From an uncultured Clostridia bacterium (lineage in GTDB: Bacteria; Bacillota; Clostridia; Oscillospirales; Acutalibacteraceae), in NCBI GenBank assembly GCA_946484175.1, contig CAMLSX010000010.1:1-62302 (forward strand): 62,302 nt of DNA, given 5' to 3'. The translations under genes and the position numbers were made by a program. Positions 7,168 to 14,906 of this stretch are shown here, piece by piece. The notes under the pieces were generated by a model that was given only the letters and a program-made list of their open reading frames with translations, was not told the DNA's origin and ran no database searches. Within the stretch, counting starts at the first letter, position 1; the number at the start of each line of letters is the position of its first letter.

Positions 7168-8313
7168 TCAGCAGTTGTCGGGTTCCGGGGTGTGGAGCGG
7201 CAGGGGGAACCATGCCCGCACCAGTGCATTGCTTTCAGCATGGGGGATTTCCCGCCAGCCTTCCGGCGCAAAGAAGAGTCGGATTGCCTCCAATGCTTTC
7301 AACTGGAAGTCAGGTGTTTCCCCGTCAAATACAGAGACAGCCGGTACTCCGTCCTTTACCGTGACAGCAAAGCGCTGCCCGTTCTCGATAGCAAACGAGA
7401 GCGTACCGTCCGGAAGCGGTGTATAGCCTGCACAGATAGTCAAAAATGCTTCCACAGCAGCCGGAAAATCGAAAATACGGTAGTTGTGGTCTGCGGTAAT
7501 CCGGACATCTTCGGCCAGATGTCCCAGCTCCGGAGAAAGCGCGGTTTCCCAGGCAGGAAGAGGAATCGAAATCTCTTGTACATGCAGTTGTTCTGCTATG
7601 GCATGCAGCACATCCGGCAAAAGGGAAGTATCGTCTAGCTGTAATTCCCCAATGTGTCCGCCCGAGCAGCAGAAGTAGCCTACCGCTTTTTCGTTCAGCA
7701 AAACTGTGTAAGGGACAGCGTTCCACGAGCGCAGAATATCGAGAAATTCCTCTTCTTTACGCACTACACCGATGGAGCGCTGCGCGTGGGAAGCTGCAAA
7801 AGCCACAACCTGTTCCTGTGTCATGGGGGAGAGACATACCGGCGCAAAATTACGGTCGCGGTAGCGGTGGCGCAGGTTGTCCCGGTTAATGGAATACTGC
7901 AAGGTGGTGCCTGCTGGTGTATAGCCGTAGTATTCATAACGCTGCCGCAGTCCGCCCAATACGCTGAAAGCTTCGCCGCGTTTCTGCATATCTTCCATAG
8001 CCCAGGCCATCAGCTTTTTCATATAACCGCGGCCGCGCGTCATCGGATGGACACTCACGGTGCCGACGCCGCTGCATTTGAGGGTGCGGTTTCCCACACG
8101 GTATTCCATCGGCAGCACACAGATCATGGCGCGGATTTTCCCGTCCTCTTTTACCAGATAATGCAAAGGTTCAAACGCTGCTTTGGGGCCGTACAGCTTG
8201 GGCAGCAGTGTCTGAAAATCGTGCGGACGGCCATTTTTGCTGAAAACCAGATCACCGAAATCCAGAATATCCTGCCGGTCTTCCGGCGTACCCATACAAA
8301 ATTCGATTTTCAA
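7168..8313 (-). CDS. GNAT family N-acetyltransferase with SCP2-like C-terminal domain
   Basis: The 381-aa protein has the Eis-like layout. An N-terminal GNAT fold carries the acetyl-CoA loop (VGTVSVHPMTRGRGYMKKLM, about residues 85-104), a second degenerate GNAT-like domain follows, and the end is a sterol-carrier-like domain (about 290-380). Eis-type enzymes acetylate amines such as aminoglycosides or peptides; the substrate here is unknown. I choose TTG 8313 (MKIEFCMGTPED) because AAGGAG lies 8 bases upstream. A GTG at 8322 overlaps that ribosome site. The gene leads a two-gene operon with the Gfo/Idh oxidoreductase. Confidence 0.85.
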   Translation of the reverse strand: MKIEFCMGTPEDRQDILDFGDLVFSKNGRPHDFQTLLPKLYGPKAAFEPLHYLVKEDGKIRAMICVLPMEYRVGNRTLKCSGVGTVSVHPMTRGRGYMKKLMAWAMEDMQKRGEAFSVLGGLRQRYEYYGYTPAGTTLQYSINRDNLRHRYRDRNFAPVCLSPMTQEQVVAFAASHAQRSIGVVRKEEEFLDILRSWNAVPYTVLLNEKAVGYFCCSGGHIGELQLDDTSLLPDVLHAIAEQLHVQEISIPLPAWETALSPELGHLAEDVRITADHNYRIFDFPAAVEAFLTICAGYTPLPDGTLSFAIENGQRFAVTVKDGVPAVSVFDGETPDFQLKALEAIRLFFAPEGWREIPHAESNALVRAWFPLPLHTPEPDNC

Positions 8314-8352
8314 TACGATCACTCCTTCTCAAAAGCAGAAGATTCCTTTCCC

Positions 8353-8381
8353 ATGATACCGAAAGCAGACAAAGATTGCAA
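8353..8381 (-). promoter_or_regulatory. Sigma A promoter of the GNAT-Gfo/Idh operon
   Basis: On the minus strand TTGCAA (8381-8376) and TATCAT (8358-8353) are separated by 17 bases, about 40 bases upstream of the start codon. Confidence 0.65.
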
Positions 8382-8430
8382 TATATACAAAGGGAAAAGA
8401 ATGAAATTTACCTGCGTGTCAAATTCTCTG

Positions 8431-8460
8431 TTGACAAGAGTCCCACAAACCCGATATACT
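8431..8460 (+). promoter_or_regulatory. Sigma A promoter of the thioredoxin-ccdA operon
   Basis: A perfect TTGACA (8431-8436) and TATACT (8455-8460) with an 18-base spacer sit 60 bases before the start codon. Confidence 0.75.
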
Positions 8461-8520
8461 CTTGCTTATAGAAGGTTTGTGTTGCCTTACTTAAATGTTT
8501 TGGAAAGGGACGGTGCTTCC

Positions 8521-9081
8521 GTGAAGAAAAATTTGAGAAATGGACTGATACTCGCAATAGTAGCGGTACTGATAGTGGGCGTTTTTGTTGTGAAGAAGCT
8601 TAGCGAAGCAAATGTGGCAGAGCAGTCGGGTACGGTCTCAGAAAGTTCTGGGCAAGGTGGGGAAGAGGGCACATTGCCGTTTGAAGTGCGCGGATTTGAT
8701 TTGGAAGATCTAAAATCGTACGGCCTGCCTATTATGCTCGACTTTGGCTCGGAGCAATGCGGCCCGTGCCAGCAAATGAAACCCGATTTAAAACAGATGT
8801 ATGAAGAAATGCAGGGGAAGGTTGTGATCCAGTATACGGATATATGGGCCTATACCGGTGCGGCAGACGGCTATCCGGTACAGGTAATCCCAACACAGGC
8901 ATTTTATGATGCAGAGGGAAAACCGTTTGTGCCCAGCGATGAACTGCGGGAAAAATACGGCCTGATTTTGTATTATCACCGTGATACGAATGAGCATATG
9001 TTCACGATTCATCAGGGGCCGCTGTATGCGGAGGATATGCGCGAAATTTTTGCTGAAATGGGGGTGAAAGCGGATGATTGA
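8521..9081 (+). CDS. Membrane-anchored thioredoxin-like protein
   Basis: The 186-aa protein has an N-terminal membrane anchor (about residues 8-26, LILAIVAVLIVGVFVV), a short Ser/Gly-rich linker and a thioredoxin fold with the redox motif CGPC (GSEQCGPCQQMKP). A cis-Pro follows later (VQVIPTQAF). It most likely shuttles electrons to extracellular thiols. The open frame extends upstream to 7654, but that part is antisense to the acetyltransferase gene. GTG 8521, behind GGAAAGGGA, sits just after a strong promoter. Its last 8 bases overlap the ccdA-like gene, so the pair is co-translated, and CcdA is the expected electron donor. Confidence 0.88.
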   Translation: MKKNLRNGLILAIVAVLIVGVFVVKKLSEANVAEQSGTVSESSGQGGEEGTLPFEVRGFDLEDLKSYGLPIMLDFGSEQCGPCQQMKPDLKQMYEEMQGKVVIQYTDIWAYTGAADGYPVQVIPTQAFYDAEGKPFVPSDELREKYGLILYYHRDTNEHMFTIHQGPLYAEDMREIFAEMGVKADD

Positions 9082-9766
9082 TGCTTGGCTGCAATCACTC
9101 TCAGAGCTTTTTCAAAGCAGCGGCTGGCTGGCTCCAGTGCTGGCGCTGCTGGCAGGTGTGCTCACTTCCTTTACGCCGTGTTCGCTTTCCACCATCCCGC
9201 TGGTGGTGGGGTATGTAGGTGGAACTGGCCAGCGTAATACCCGGCGGGCGTTTGGCCTTTCGCTGCTGTTTGCGCTGGGTTCAGCGGTGACATTTACCGC
9301 ACTGGGGGCAGCGGCGGCGCTGCTTGGCGGTTCACTGGGTGCGGCCTCCCGCTGGTGGTACCTGTTTTTGGGTGTGCTGATGGTTTTGATGGCGCTGCAA
9401 ACCTTTGAGGTCTTCACGTTTATCCCATCCACTTATCTGGTGGCCAAAAATAAAAAACGCGGCTGGATTGGTGCACTGCTGGCAGGTGTGTTAGGCGGAC
9501 TCTTTTCATCTCCGTGTTCGACTCCTATGCTGATTGTCCTGTTGGCAGTCGTCAGCAGCAGCGGTAACCCGTTATGGGGCGTTTTTCTGCTTTTGTTGTA
9601 TGCGATTGGAAATGGTGCGTTAGCAGTCATCGCGGGAACTTCGGTTGGATTTGTACAGAAGCTTTCTTCTTCCGGAGCGTATGGCCGTCTGAGTCGGATT
9701 TTGCAGGTGGTCATGGGAATCCTGATTTTGCTGTTAGGATTGTATTTTCTCTATCTCGGCTTTTAA
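9074..9766 (+). CDS. CcdA/DsbD-type transmembrane thiol-electron transporter
   Basis: The 230-aa protein has six predicted membrane helices and the two Pro-Cys motifs of the CcdA/DsbD core, TPCSLSTIP (about residue 35) and SPCSTPML (about residue 142). These pass electrons from cytoplasmic thioredoxin across the membrane. No cytochrome c maturation genes are nearby, so its partner is most likely the membrane thioredoxin encoded immediately upstream (8-base overlap). The job is then reduction of disulfides in exported proteins rather than cytochrome assembly. This assignment is inference from gene order. Confidence 0.9.
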   Translation: MIDAWLQSLSELFQSSGWLAPVLALLAGVLTSFTPCSLSTIPLVVGYVGGTGQRNTRRAFGLSLLFALGSAVTFTALGAAAALLGGSLGAASRWWYLFLGVLMVLMALQTFEVFTFIPSTYLVAKNKKRGWIGALLAGVLGGLFSSPCSTPMLIVLLAVVSSSGNPLWGVFLLLLYAIGNGALAVIAGTSVGFVQKLSSSGAYGRLSRILQVVMGILILLLGLYFLYLGF

Positions 9767-9774
9767 TAAAAATA

Positions 9775-9822
9775 AATCCTGCCGCTGTATGAGTTCGTTA
9801 CAGCGGCGGGATTTTTGTTTTT
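9775..9822 (+). terminator. Intrinsic terminator of the thioredoxin-ccdA operon
   Basis: A long stem, AATCCTGCCGCTGTA with TTACAGCGGCGGGATT, is followed by TTTGTTTTT. Confidence 0.88.
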
Positions 9823-9871
9823 GGAATAGATTTAGTATGCAGAAAATGACTCGAAAAAGCAGGGGAGAGAA

Positions 9872-10546
9872 TTACCGTGCTCGTACCACAGCATACATCA
9901 TCTGTGAAAAATCCGGTTCTGCACAGGTGATGCCCTGTTTAAGAATGGAAAGGTCATTGTGTGCCAATTCCTGTGTGAAGGTTTGAAAGTTGACCATGCG
10001 GCAGGAGGTGCCGGATACCTGAACGGTTTTTCCCGTTTGCTCGTGGGTTCGATCTTGTACTTCATAAGCGGTGCGGATGTCACTTTGATATTCACAGCTG
10101 CCATCGCCCATGGTGCAGATCAGCCCAATTCCATGTGGAGTCAAGTGCGTTCGAATGAACCGATAAAAAGCATCCCGGTCTTCCTCTAAAACCAGCATAT
10201 GAAGCACTGCTACTGCATAGATAAAATCAAAAGTGCTGCTGAGTTCTCCGGCGATACAGTCCAGAACCTGAAAATGCTCTGCGAATTGGGGCTGTTTCTT
10301 TTGGCAGAATGTGACAGCTTCCGGTGAAATATCAGTTGCCAGCAGATCAAACCCCTGTTGGAGCAGCGGAAAGGCATCGCGTCCTTCTCCGCAGCCGATT
10401 TCCAGAATCTTATGCTGGGGTAAAATAGAGAATTCACGGATAGTTTCTAAAACAATGGGTGACGGGGTTTCACAGAACCATTGTAAATTCTGTTCGTGTA
10501 TTTGCCGATAACGGTCTTCATATGCTTCGTAATATTTTCGCTGCAT
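9872..10546 (-). CDS. Class I SAM-dependent methyltransferase
   Basis: This 224-aa protein has a standard Rossmann methyltransferase fold. Motif I is ILEIGCGEGRDA (about residues 47-58), an acidic loop after strand 2 reads LATDISPEA, and a motif resembling post-II/III is FDFIYAVAVLHM. It resembles small-molecule methyltransferases; the substrate is unknown. ATG 10546 is preceded by TGGAGGTG. Only 31 bases separate it from the terminator of the two tRNA genes upstream, and no separate promoter is visible, so it may depend on read-through from the tRNA promoter. Confidence 0.85.
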   Translation of the reverse strand: MQRKYYEAYEDRYRQIHEQNLQWFCETPSPIVLETIREFSILPQHKILEIGCGEGRDAFPLLQQGFDLLATDISPEAVTFCQKKQPQFAEHFQVLDCIAGELSSTFDFIYAVAVLHMLVLEEDRDAFYRFIRTHLTPHGIGLICTMGDGSCEYQSDIRTAYEVQDRTHEQTGKTVQVSGTSCRMVNFQTFTQELAHNDLSILKQGITCAEPDFSQMMYAVVRAR

Positions 10547-10574
10547 GTTTTGTCACCTCCAAAATCAAAACAAA

Positions 10575-10603
10575 AAAACCCTTATCAAATCTGATAAGGG
10601 TTT
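10575..10603 (-). terminator. Terminator of the tRNA-Gln/tRNA-Pro transcript
   Basis: On the minus strand ACCCTTATC pairs with GATAAGGGT across a 6-base loop and is followed by a T7 run. It sits just after the tRNA-Pro CCA end. Confidence 0.85.
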
Positions 10604-10607
10604 TTAT

Positions 10608-10684
10608 TGGTCGAGGTGAGAGGATTTGAACCTCCGGCTTCTACGTCCCGAACGTAGCGCTCTACCAAACTGAGCCACACCTCG
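10608..10684 (-). tRNA. tRNA-Pro (anticodon CGG)
   Basis: A complete cloverleaf can be drawn. The acceptor CGAGGTG pairs with CACCTCG, the anticodon stem CTACG pairs with CGTAG around loop TTCGGGA (anticodon CGG), the T arm contains GGTTCAAATCC, the discriminator is A, and CCA is encoded (77 nt). Confidence 0.96.
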
Positions 10685-10687
10685 AAA

Positions 10688-10761
10688 TGGCTGCGGTACT
10701 AGGATTTGAACCCAGACAAACAGAGTCAGAGTCTGCCGTGCTACCATTACACAATACCGCA
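10688..10761 (-). tRNA. tRNA-Gln (anticodon CTG)
   Basis: The acceptor TGCGGTA pairs with TACCGCA, the discriminator is G and CCA is encoded. The anticodon stem GCAGA/TCTGT encloses CTCTGAC (anticodon CTG), and the D arm reads GTGTAATGGTAGCAC, typical of clostridial tRNA-Gln. It lies three bases from tRNA-Pro in the same transcript. Confidence 0.96.
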
Positions 10762-10804
10762 TTACCGGCCGGTCCAAACAAGCTGTTTGAACCGAACAAC
10801 GACT

Positions 10805-10832
10805 ATTATATCAGAAATAAATCAATTGTCAA
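10805..10832 (-). promoter_or_regulatory. Consensus sigma A promoter of the tRNA pair
   Basis: On the minus strand a perfect TTGACA (10832-10827) and a perfect TATAAT (10810-10805) are separated by 16 bases, about 45 bases upstream of tRNA-Gln. Full consensus fits a strongly expressed stable RNA. Confidence 0.85.
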
Positions 10833-10889
10833 GCACTTTTTTCAGAAAATTTCAAAATTCGGAAAGCTTTACTGCCCGCTGTACAGGCA

Positions 10890-11483
10890 TCATTTTTTCT
10901 CCGGTTTTTCCTCGGTATTTTCTGCTTCCGGTTTGGCAGGTTCTTTCTGTTCGTCAGACACTGCGCCCAACTCACACAAAATGCGTTCAGCAGCAGCCCG
11001 GCGGGCATTAGCTTCCACTGCCAGCTCCATAGCCAGACGGCGCAGAGCTTCTTCTCCCTGCGGAATACATTCTTCTACGCGACGGCATACCTGTTGCAGC
11101 GCTTTGGTCTGTGCCTGCGAATAGGTCTCGTACAAATCGCGATGGTCGCCGCCGGCTTCCAGTGACGGGCGTATCAGCGATGAGATATCCTGAAGCGAAA
11201 GCACCTGTTTGAGCATACAGATCACCATCAGCATGGCTAAATGGCTGCGCGAATATTTTTTCTTTTCAGGACGTTCCAGAACACCGCTTTTGACATAGTT
11301 GTTGATCATACTGGAAGTCAGCAGCGGATTTTCTTCGGTACGTTCGAACAGAGAAAGCTGGCTGTGCATATAGGTGATAACCTGATCCATATACAAATAG
11401 ATTTCCGGCATGCGGTCCCAGGGAGTGGGCGCGGCTGTTTCTCCCTGACGCGCCCATTCCTCCAATGCTTCTAAAGGCGTCAT
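10890..11483 (-). CDS. DUF1836 domain-containing protein
   Basis: The 197-aa protein matches the DUF1836 family: MPEIYLYMDQVITYM, then SSMINNYVKSGVLERPEKKK and YSRSHLAMLMVICMLKQVLSLQDI. The middle looks like a MerR-like winged helix, and family members are thought to be DNA-binding, but no target is established. The C-terminus is an Ala/Glu/Lys-rich coil. Its ATG overlaps the stop of the AraC gene (ATGA), with AAGGAGGG ahead, so it is translationally coupled to that regulator. Regulation by the AraC promoter palindrome would therefore affect both. Confidence 0.88.
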   Translation of the reverse strand: MTPLEALEEWARQGETAAPTPWDRMPEIYLYMDQVITYMHSQLSLFERTEENPLLTSSMINNYVKSGVLERPEKKKYSRSHLAMLMVICMLKQVLSLQDISSLIRPSLEAGGDHRDLYETYSQAQTKALQQVCRRVEECIPQGEEALRRLAMELAVEANARRAAAERILCELGAVSDEQKEPAKPEAENTEEKPEKK

Positions 11484-12343
11484 GGCATTCCCTCCTTTTT
11501 GCTGTCAGACTTTTCAACAGGGCCCTGCTTGAGATACCGGCTGGGCGGAACCCCTTTGTATTTTTTGAATACCCGCGAAAAATACAGCTGATCAGAAAAC
11601 CCTGTCGAATATGCCGCTTCACCTACCGAGAGGTTACTGCTTTGCAGCAGGGCTGCCGCTTTGTTGATGCGAAAACGTGTCAGATATTCATTCGGCGGCA
11701 TGGAAACATACTGCATAAACAACCGATACAAATGGCTGCGGCTGATGCCGGCATGAGAAGCGATATCATCGATATCAATATCTCGAGAATAGTTGAAGTC
11801 GATAAAGCGGATGGATTTTTTCACATACTCATAGCCGCTGCTTTTGCGTGGAAGGGAAGAACCAAACTCTTCCATCAAAGTAGCGAGGAATGTCAACAGA
11901 GCAGAGGACATGCGTACTTCATTACAAGGGGAAGGGCCTACCGCTTCGGTAATGGCCTGCAATTGATCCTGCAGGCGTGTGTCTTTGTCATAATGAAAAA
12001 CCGGGTTATCTGCCGAAAGGCCGGTAAAGCTCAGAAAACGCTGCGCGTCTGCTCCGTTAAAACCCACCCAGCAATATTCCCAGGGATCTTCCTCATCAGC
12101 CGAATACGTTACCAGCCGTGAAGGCAGCACCAGAAAGCCATCTCCTGCCTGGAGAAGATATTGGTTGTTCCCGTCCTGAAAAACTCCTTTGCCTGAAACA
12201 ATATAGTGAATCAGGTAATGGTCGCGCACTGCAGGACCCCAGGTATAATTTGGAAAACATTTCTGTGTGCCACAATTATAAACAGAAAGTCCGAGGCTTT
12301 CGTGGTTGGGATTTTTAAAGGAGTGTTTAAATTCCTCGCTCAT
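11480..12343 (-). CDS. AraC family transcriptional regulator
   Basis: The 287-aa protein has an N-terminal cupin-type sensing domain (about residues 20-165, with DHYLIHYIVSGKGVF and LQAGDGFLVLPSRLVTY). The C-terminal double helix-turn-helix (about 185-275) contains IDDIASHAGISRSHLYRLF and VGEAAYSTGFSDQLYFSRVFKK. The layout matches activators of sugar-use genes in Firmicutes. ATG 12343 is chosen over TTG 12349 because AGAGGTGA is 6 bases upstream. No transporter or catabolic gene lies beside it, so its regulon is elsewhere or is the DUF1836 partner alone. Confidence 0.9.
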   Translation of the reverse strand: MSEEFKHSFKNPNHESLGLSVYNCGTQKCFPNYTWGPAVRDHYLIHYIVSGKGVFQDGNNQYLLQAGDGFLVLPSRLVTYSADEEDPWEYCWVGFNGADAQRFLSFTGLSADNPVFHYDKDTRLQDQLQAITEAVGPSPCNEVRMSSALLTFLATLMEEFGSSLPRKSSGYEYVKKSIRFIDFNYSRDIDIDDIASHAGISRSHLYRLFMQYVSMPPNEYLTRFRINKAAALLQSSNLSVGEAAYSTGFSDQLYFSRVFKKYKGVPPSRYLKQGPVEKSDSKKEGMP

Positions 12344-12409
12344 ACTCAATCACCTCTTGTTATGAGAGTTTCTGCGGGCCGTTTACGAAAGATACCCGCT
12401 GCTGCGAAA

Positions 12410-12428
12410 GGGTATTTGCGTAATACCC
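12410..12428. promoter_or_regulatory. Perfect palindrome downstream of the AraC promoter
   Basis: GGGTATT (12410-12416) and AATACCC (12422-12428) form a perfect inverted repeat with a 5-base centre, about 12 bases downstream of the -10 box of the minus-strand promoter. It could be an operator for autoregulation or a hairpin at the start of the transcript. Confidence 0.45.
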
Positions 12429-12439
12429 CTAATATCTCT

Positions 12440-12468
12440 ATTATAATGCAACAAAAATACATATGCAA
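12440..12468 (-). promoter_or_regulatory. Sigma A promoter of the AraC-DUF1836 operon
   Basis: On the minus strand TTGCAT (12468-12463) and TATAAT (12445-12440) are separated by 17 bases. Confidence 0.75.
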
Positions 12469-12575
12469 GACGCAATTTGAAAGCTTGCCTGAAATTCTGT
12501 ACAGCTTTTGATGTTTTTTGCTCCGCGGCCCAAAATATCAATAAAAGGAACAAAGAGCATTTTTTATGTCATCCC

Positions 12576-12604
12576 TTGTCATAGTTTTCTCGATATGATA
12601 TAAT
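12576..12604 (+). promoter_or_regulatory. Sigma A promoter of the hydrogenase-locus leader
   Basis: TTGTCA (12576-12581) and a perfect TATAAT (12599-12604) with a 17-base spacer predict a start near 12611, about 215 bases before the ferredoxin gene. Confidence 0.75.
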
Positions 12605-12610
12605 GACTTC

Positions 12611-12747
12611 ATACAGAATTCGCAGTACGGTGTAAATTTCATACAAAATTAAACAACCTCCGACATCTTCCTGTGATGTAGAGGCAGGAAGAGCATTTTA
12701 CGGGTTGTTATGGAGCTTTGAAAACAGCCGCTTCGGCGGTTTTTTTA
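12611..12747 (+). ncRNA. Candidate structured leader RNA or small RNA ending in a terminator
   Basis: The transcript from the promoter at 12576 runs into CCGC-TTCG-GCGG plus a T8 run (12728-12747), a clear intrinsic terminator. Before it, AACAACC (12652-12658) can pair with GGTTGTT (12703-12709). Inside, CCTC-cg-ACATC pairs with GATGT-a-GAGG (12657-12684), and the hairpin loop TTCCTG (12668-12673) is complementary to CAGGAA (12685-12690) immediately 3' of the stem, an H-type pseudoknot. The ferredoxin-hydrogenase genes follow with no comparably strong second promoter, so a cis-acting attenuator is likely, but an independent small RNA is possible. I do not recognise a known riboswitch class. 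Confidence 0.5.
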
Positions 12748-12826
12748 CCGGCGTGGGCTGCCTTGACCCGCTGGTATTCAAATACATACAGCAACATTCT
12801 ATGCAAGGAAAGGGTTGTATTACAAA

Positions 12827-13087
12827 ATGGACATTACAATTTGCATCGGCAGTTCCTGCCATCTGAAAGGGTCTCAGGATATCATCCGTATTCTGGAAAG
12901 ACTCGTCAGCTATCATCATCTGGAAGACAAAGTAACGCTGAAAGGTTCGTTCTGTATGGGGGAATGCACCAGCAATGGTGTGTGCGTAGACGTGGACGGT
13001 AAGCACTTTAAAATTACCCCTTCAGAAGCCGATTCTTTCTTTACCTTTGAGGTGCTCAAGCGCTTGGAGGAGCAGGAAAAGAAATAA
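12827..13087 (+). CDS. (2Fe-2S) thioredoxin-like ferredoxin
   Basis: This 86-aa protein resembles the C-terminal [2Fe-2S] thioredoxin-fold domain of NuoE/HydC-type subunits. Cys6 and Cys11 (CIGSSC) and Cys43 and Cys47 (CMGEC) are the four cluster ligands, and an extra Cys53 follows. It should carry single electrons between a redox partner and the iron-sulfur enzymes encoded next to it. A TTG at 12815 could start translation, but it abuts the AAGGAAAGGG ribosome site, so ATG 12827 is preferred. The gene begins a same-strand run with the hydrogenase-like sensor, phosphatase and group B hydrogenase, with short gaps. Confidence 0.88.
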   Translation: MDITICIGSSCHLKGSQDIIRILERLVSYHHLEDKVTLKGSFCMGECTSNGVCVDVDGKHFKITPSEADSFFTFEVLKRLEEQEKK

Positions 13088-13156
13088 CCGGCGCCGGCTG
13101 GCAGATATTTCAGAAAACAACAAAAAATACGCCGAATGGCGGGATGGGTGGTAACC

Positions 13157-14860
13157 ATGAGTATATTGGGCCTTAAAAAAGCAAACTGCAAAAACTGTTA
13201 CAAGTGCGTCAAGTCATGTCCGGTCAAATCCATTAAGGTGGAAAATGAGCAGGCCACGATTATGGAAAAGACCTGCATCCTGTGCGGAACCTGTTTAAAT
13301 GTATGTCCCCAGGGAGCGAAAACCATTTCCAGCGACCTTGACCTGGTCAAAGAATTCATCCGCAGAGGAGAGAAGGTTATCCTGTCTCTGGCGCCTTCTT
13401 TCTTCGCATCTTTCGATTTTGCAAATCCGCAGGTGTTTGTAGGTGCGCTCAAAGCGCTGGGGTTCTATGGGGTTTCTGAGACCTCAGAAGGCGCAGCTTA
13501 TGTCACGGCAGAATATCACAAGCTGATGCAGGAAAATAAGATGAAAAATATCATTACCACCTGCTGCCCCTCTTTTAACCGGCTGGTGGAATGTTATTAT
13601 CCTTCTCTGATCGACCAGATGGCTCCCGTGATTTCTCCTATGATTGCCCATGCCCGCTTGCTCAAGCAGAGTTTTGGCCGGCAGGTCAAGGTTGTTTTTG
13701 CCGGCCCCTGTGTGGCAAAAAAGGACGAAGCTGCCGATATCCGGCATAATAATGATGTCGATGCCGTTCTGACTTTTGAAGATATTGCGCGCTGGTTCCG
13801 CGAATGTCCGGAAGAGATTGCCCATGCACAGCCGGCCTCTTTCCTCAATTCCAGCTCCAAGATTCTGCGCATGTACCCTGTTACCGAGGGCATTATCGCT
13901 TCTCTGAAAGCCAAGGGCGATACCGGTGACTGGAAGATGGTCAGCGTCAGCGGTCACGAGGACTGCCTCTCTCTGTGCCGTTCGCTGGAGCGTGGTGAGC
14001 TCAGCCACTGCTTTATCGAAGTGAATATGTGCAAAGATGCCTGCATCAATGGGCCGGTTACTGTGAAAGATACGGTTTCCCGCTTTGCTATGCGCCTGAG
14101 CATCGAAGAATATGCCCATGAAGATGAGTCGTATCCCACATTAAATGAATCCATTCCCATGGGAATGACATTTGTGGATCGTTCCGTCAAGGAAGATATC
14201 CCGGATGAAGAGACTATCCGTGCTATTCTGGCCAAGATCGGCAAAACCAGCCCTGAAGACGAGCTGAACTGCGGTTCCTGTGGTTATGCTACCTGCCGTG
14301 AAAAGGCAATTGCTGTTTATCAGAACAAAGCAGAGCTGGCCATGTGCGTGCCGTATATGAAGGAGCGCGCCGAATCCCTCTCCAACTATGTGCTGAGTGA
14401 GACCCCCAACGTCACCATTATTGTGGACGAAGAAATGAATATCGTGGAATTCAACCGTGCAGCTGAGAGAACATTCGGTATTACCCGTCATGAGGCATTG
14501 GAGAAGTGCCTGTATGAGATTATCGATTCTTCCGACTTCCAGTATGTGTTTGAAACCTGCGAATCCATCATCGATAAGAAAGTGGAATACCCGCAGTACG
14601 GCGTGACTACCATGCAGAACCTCATCTATATCGGCAAGGAAAAGCTGGTCATGGGTATCTTCCGCGATATTACGAAGGAAGTTGCTGCTCAGGAAAACAC
14701 CTATCGTCTGCGTGTGGAAACCATGGAAATGGCACAGAAGGTCATTGACAAGCAAATGGTAGCTGCGCAGCAGATCGCCAGCTTGCTGGGTGAAACCACG
14801 GCCGAAACCAAGGTTACGCTGACCAAGCTGAAGGATATGATTGTTTTCAACGAAAAATAA
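13157..14860 (+). CDS. Group C (sensory-type) [FeFe] hydrogenase with PAS domain
   Basis: The 567-aa protein is modular. Two [4Fe-4S] ferredoxin motifs lie at Cys 11/14/17/21 and 40/43/46/50. An H-cluster domain (about 70-330) has TTCCPSF (Cys136/137), GPCVAKK (Cys185) and MCKDACINGP (Cys292/296), so all H-cluster ligand cysteines are present. An extra Fe-S domain (CGSCGYATC..C, Cys372/375/380/397), a PAS domain (about 411-510) and a short coiled C-terminus follow. Group C enzymes of this layout, often called HydS, are thought to sense H2 or redox state rather than make bulk H2. Here the output partner is probably the SpoIIE-type phosphatase 46 bases downstream. ATG 13157 is chosen; an upstream ATG at 13136 would add seven non-conserved residues. 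Confidence 0.92.
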   Translation: MSILGLKKANCKNCYKCVKSCPVKSIKVENEQATIMEKTCILCGTCLNVCPQGAKTISSDLDLVKEFIRRGEKVILSLAPSFFASFDFANPQVFVGALKALGFYGVSETSEGAAYVTAEYHKLMQENKMKNIITTCCPSFNRLVECYYPSLIDQMAPVISPMIAHARLLKQSFGRQVKVVFAGPCVAKKDEAADIRHNNDVDAVLTFEDIARWFRECPEEIAHAQPASFLNSSSKILRMYPVTEGIIASLKAKGDTGDWKMVSVSGHEDCLSLCRSLERGELSHCFIEVNMCKDACINGPVTVKDTVSRFAMRLSIEEYAHEDESYPTLNESIPMGMTFVDRSVKEDIPDEETIRAILAKIGKTSPEDELNCGSCGYATCREKAIAVYQNKAELAMCVPYMKERAESLSNYVLSETPNVTIIVDEEMNIVEFNRAAERTFGITRHEALEKCLYEIIDSSDFQYVFETCESIIDKKVEYPQYGVTTMQNLIYIGKEKLVMGIFRDITKEVAAQENTYRLRVETMEMAQKVIDKQMVAAQQIASLLGETTAETKVTLTKLKDMIVFNEK

Positions 14861-14906
14861 GTCAGGCAAAGGTATTGAAATATTTGGAAAGGTGTGATTC
14901 CCAACC

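Noticed and set aside
7654-8520. N-terminal extension of the thioredoxin frame by 289 residues
   Set aside because: The extension is antisense to the acetyltransferase gene and precedes the promoter at 8431; GTG 8521 has a ribosome site and a normal membrane anchor.
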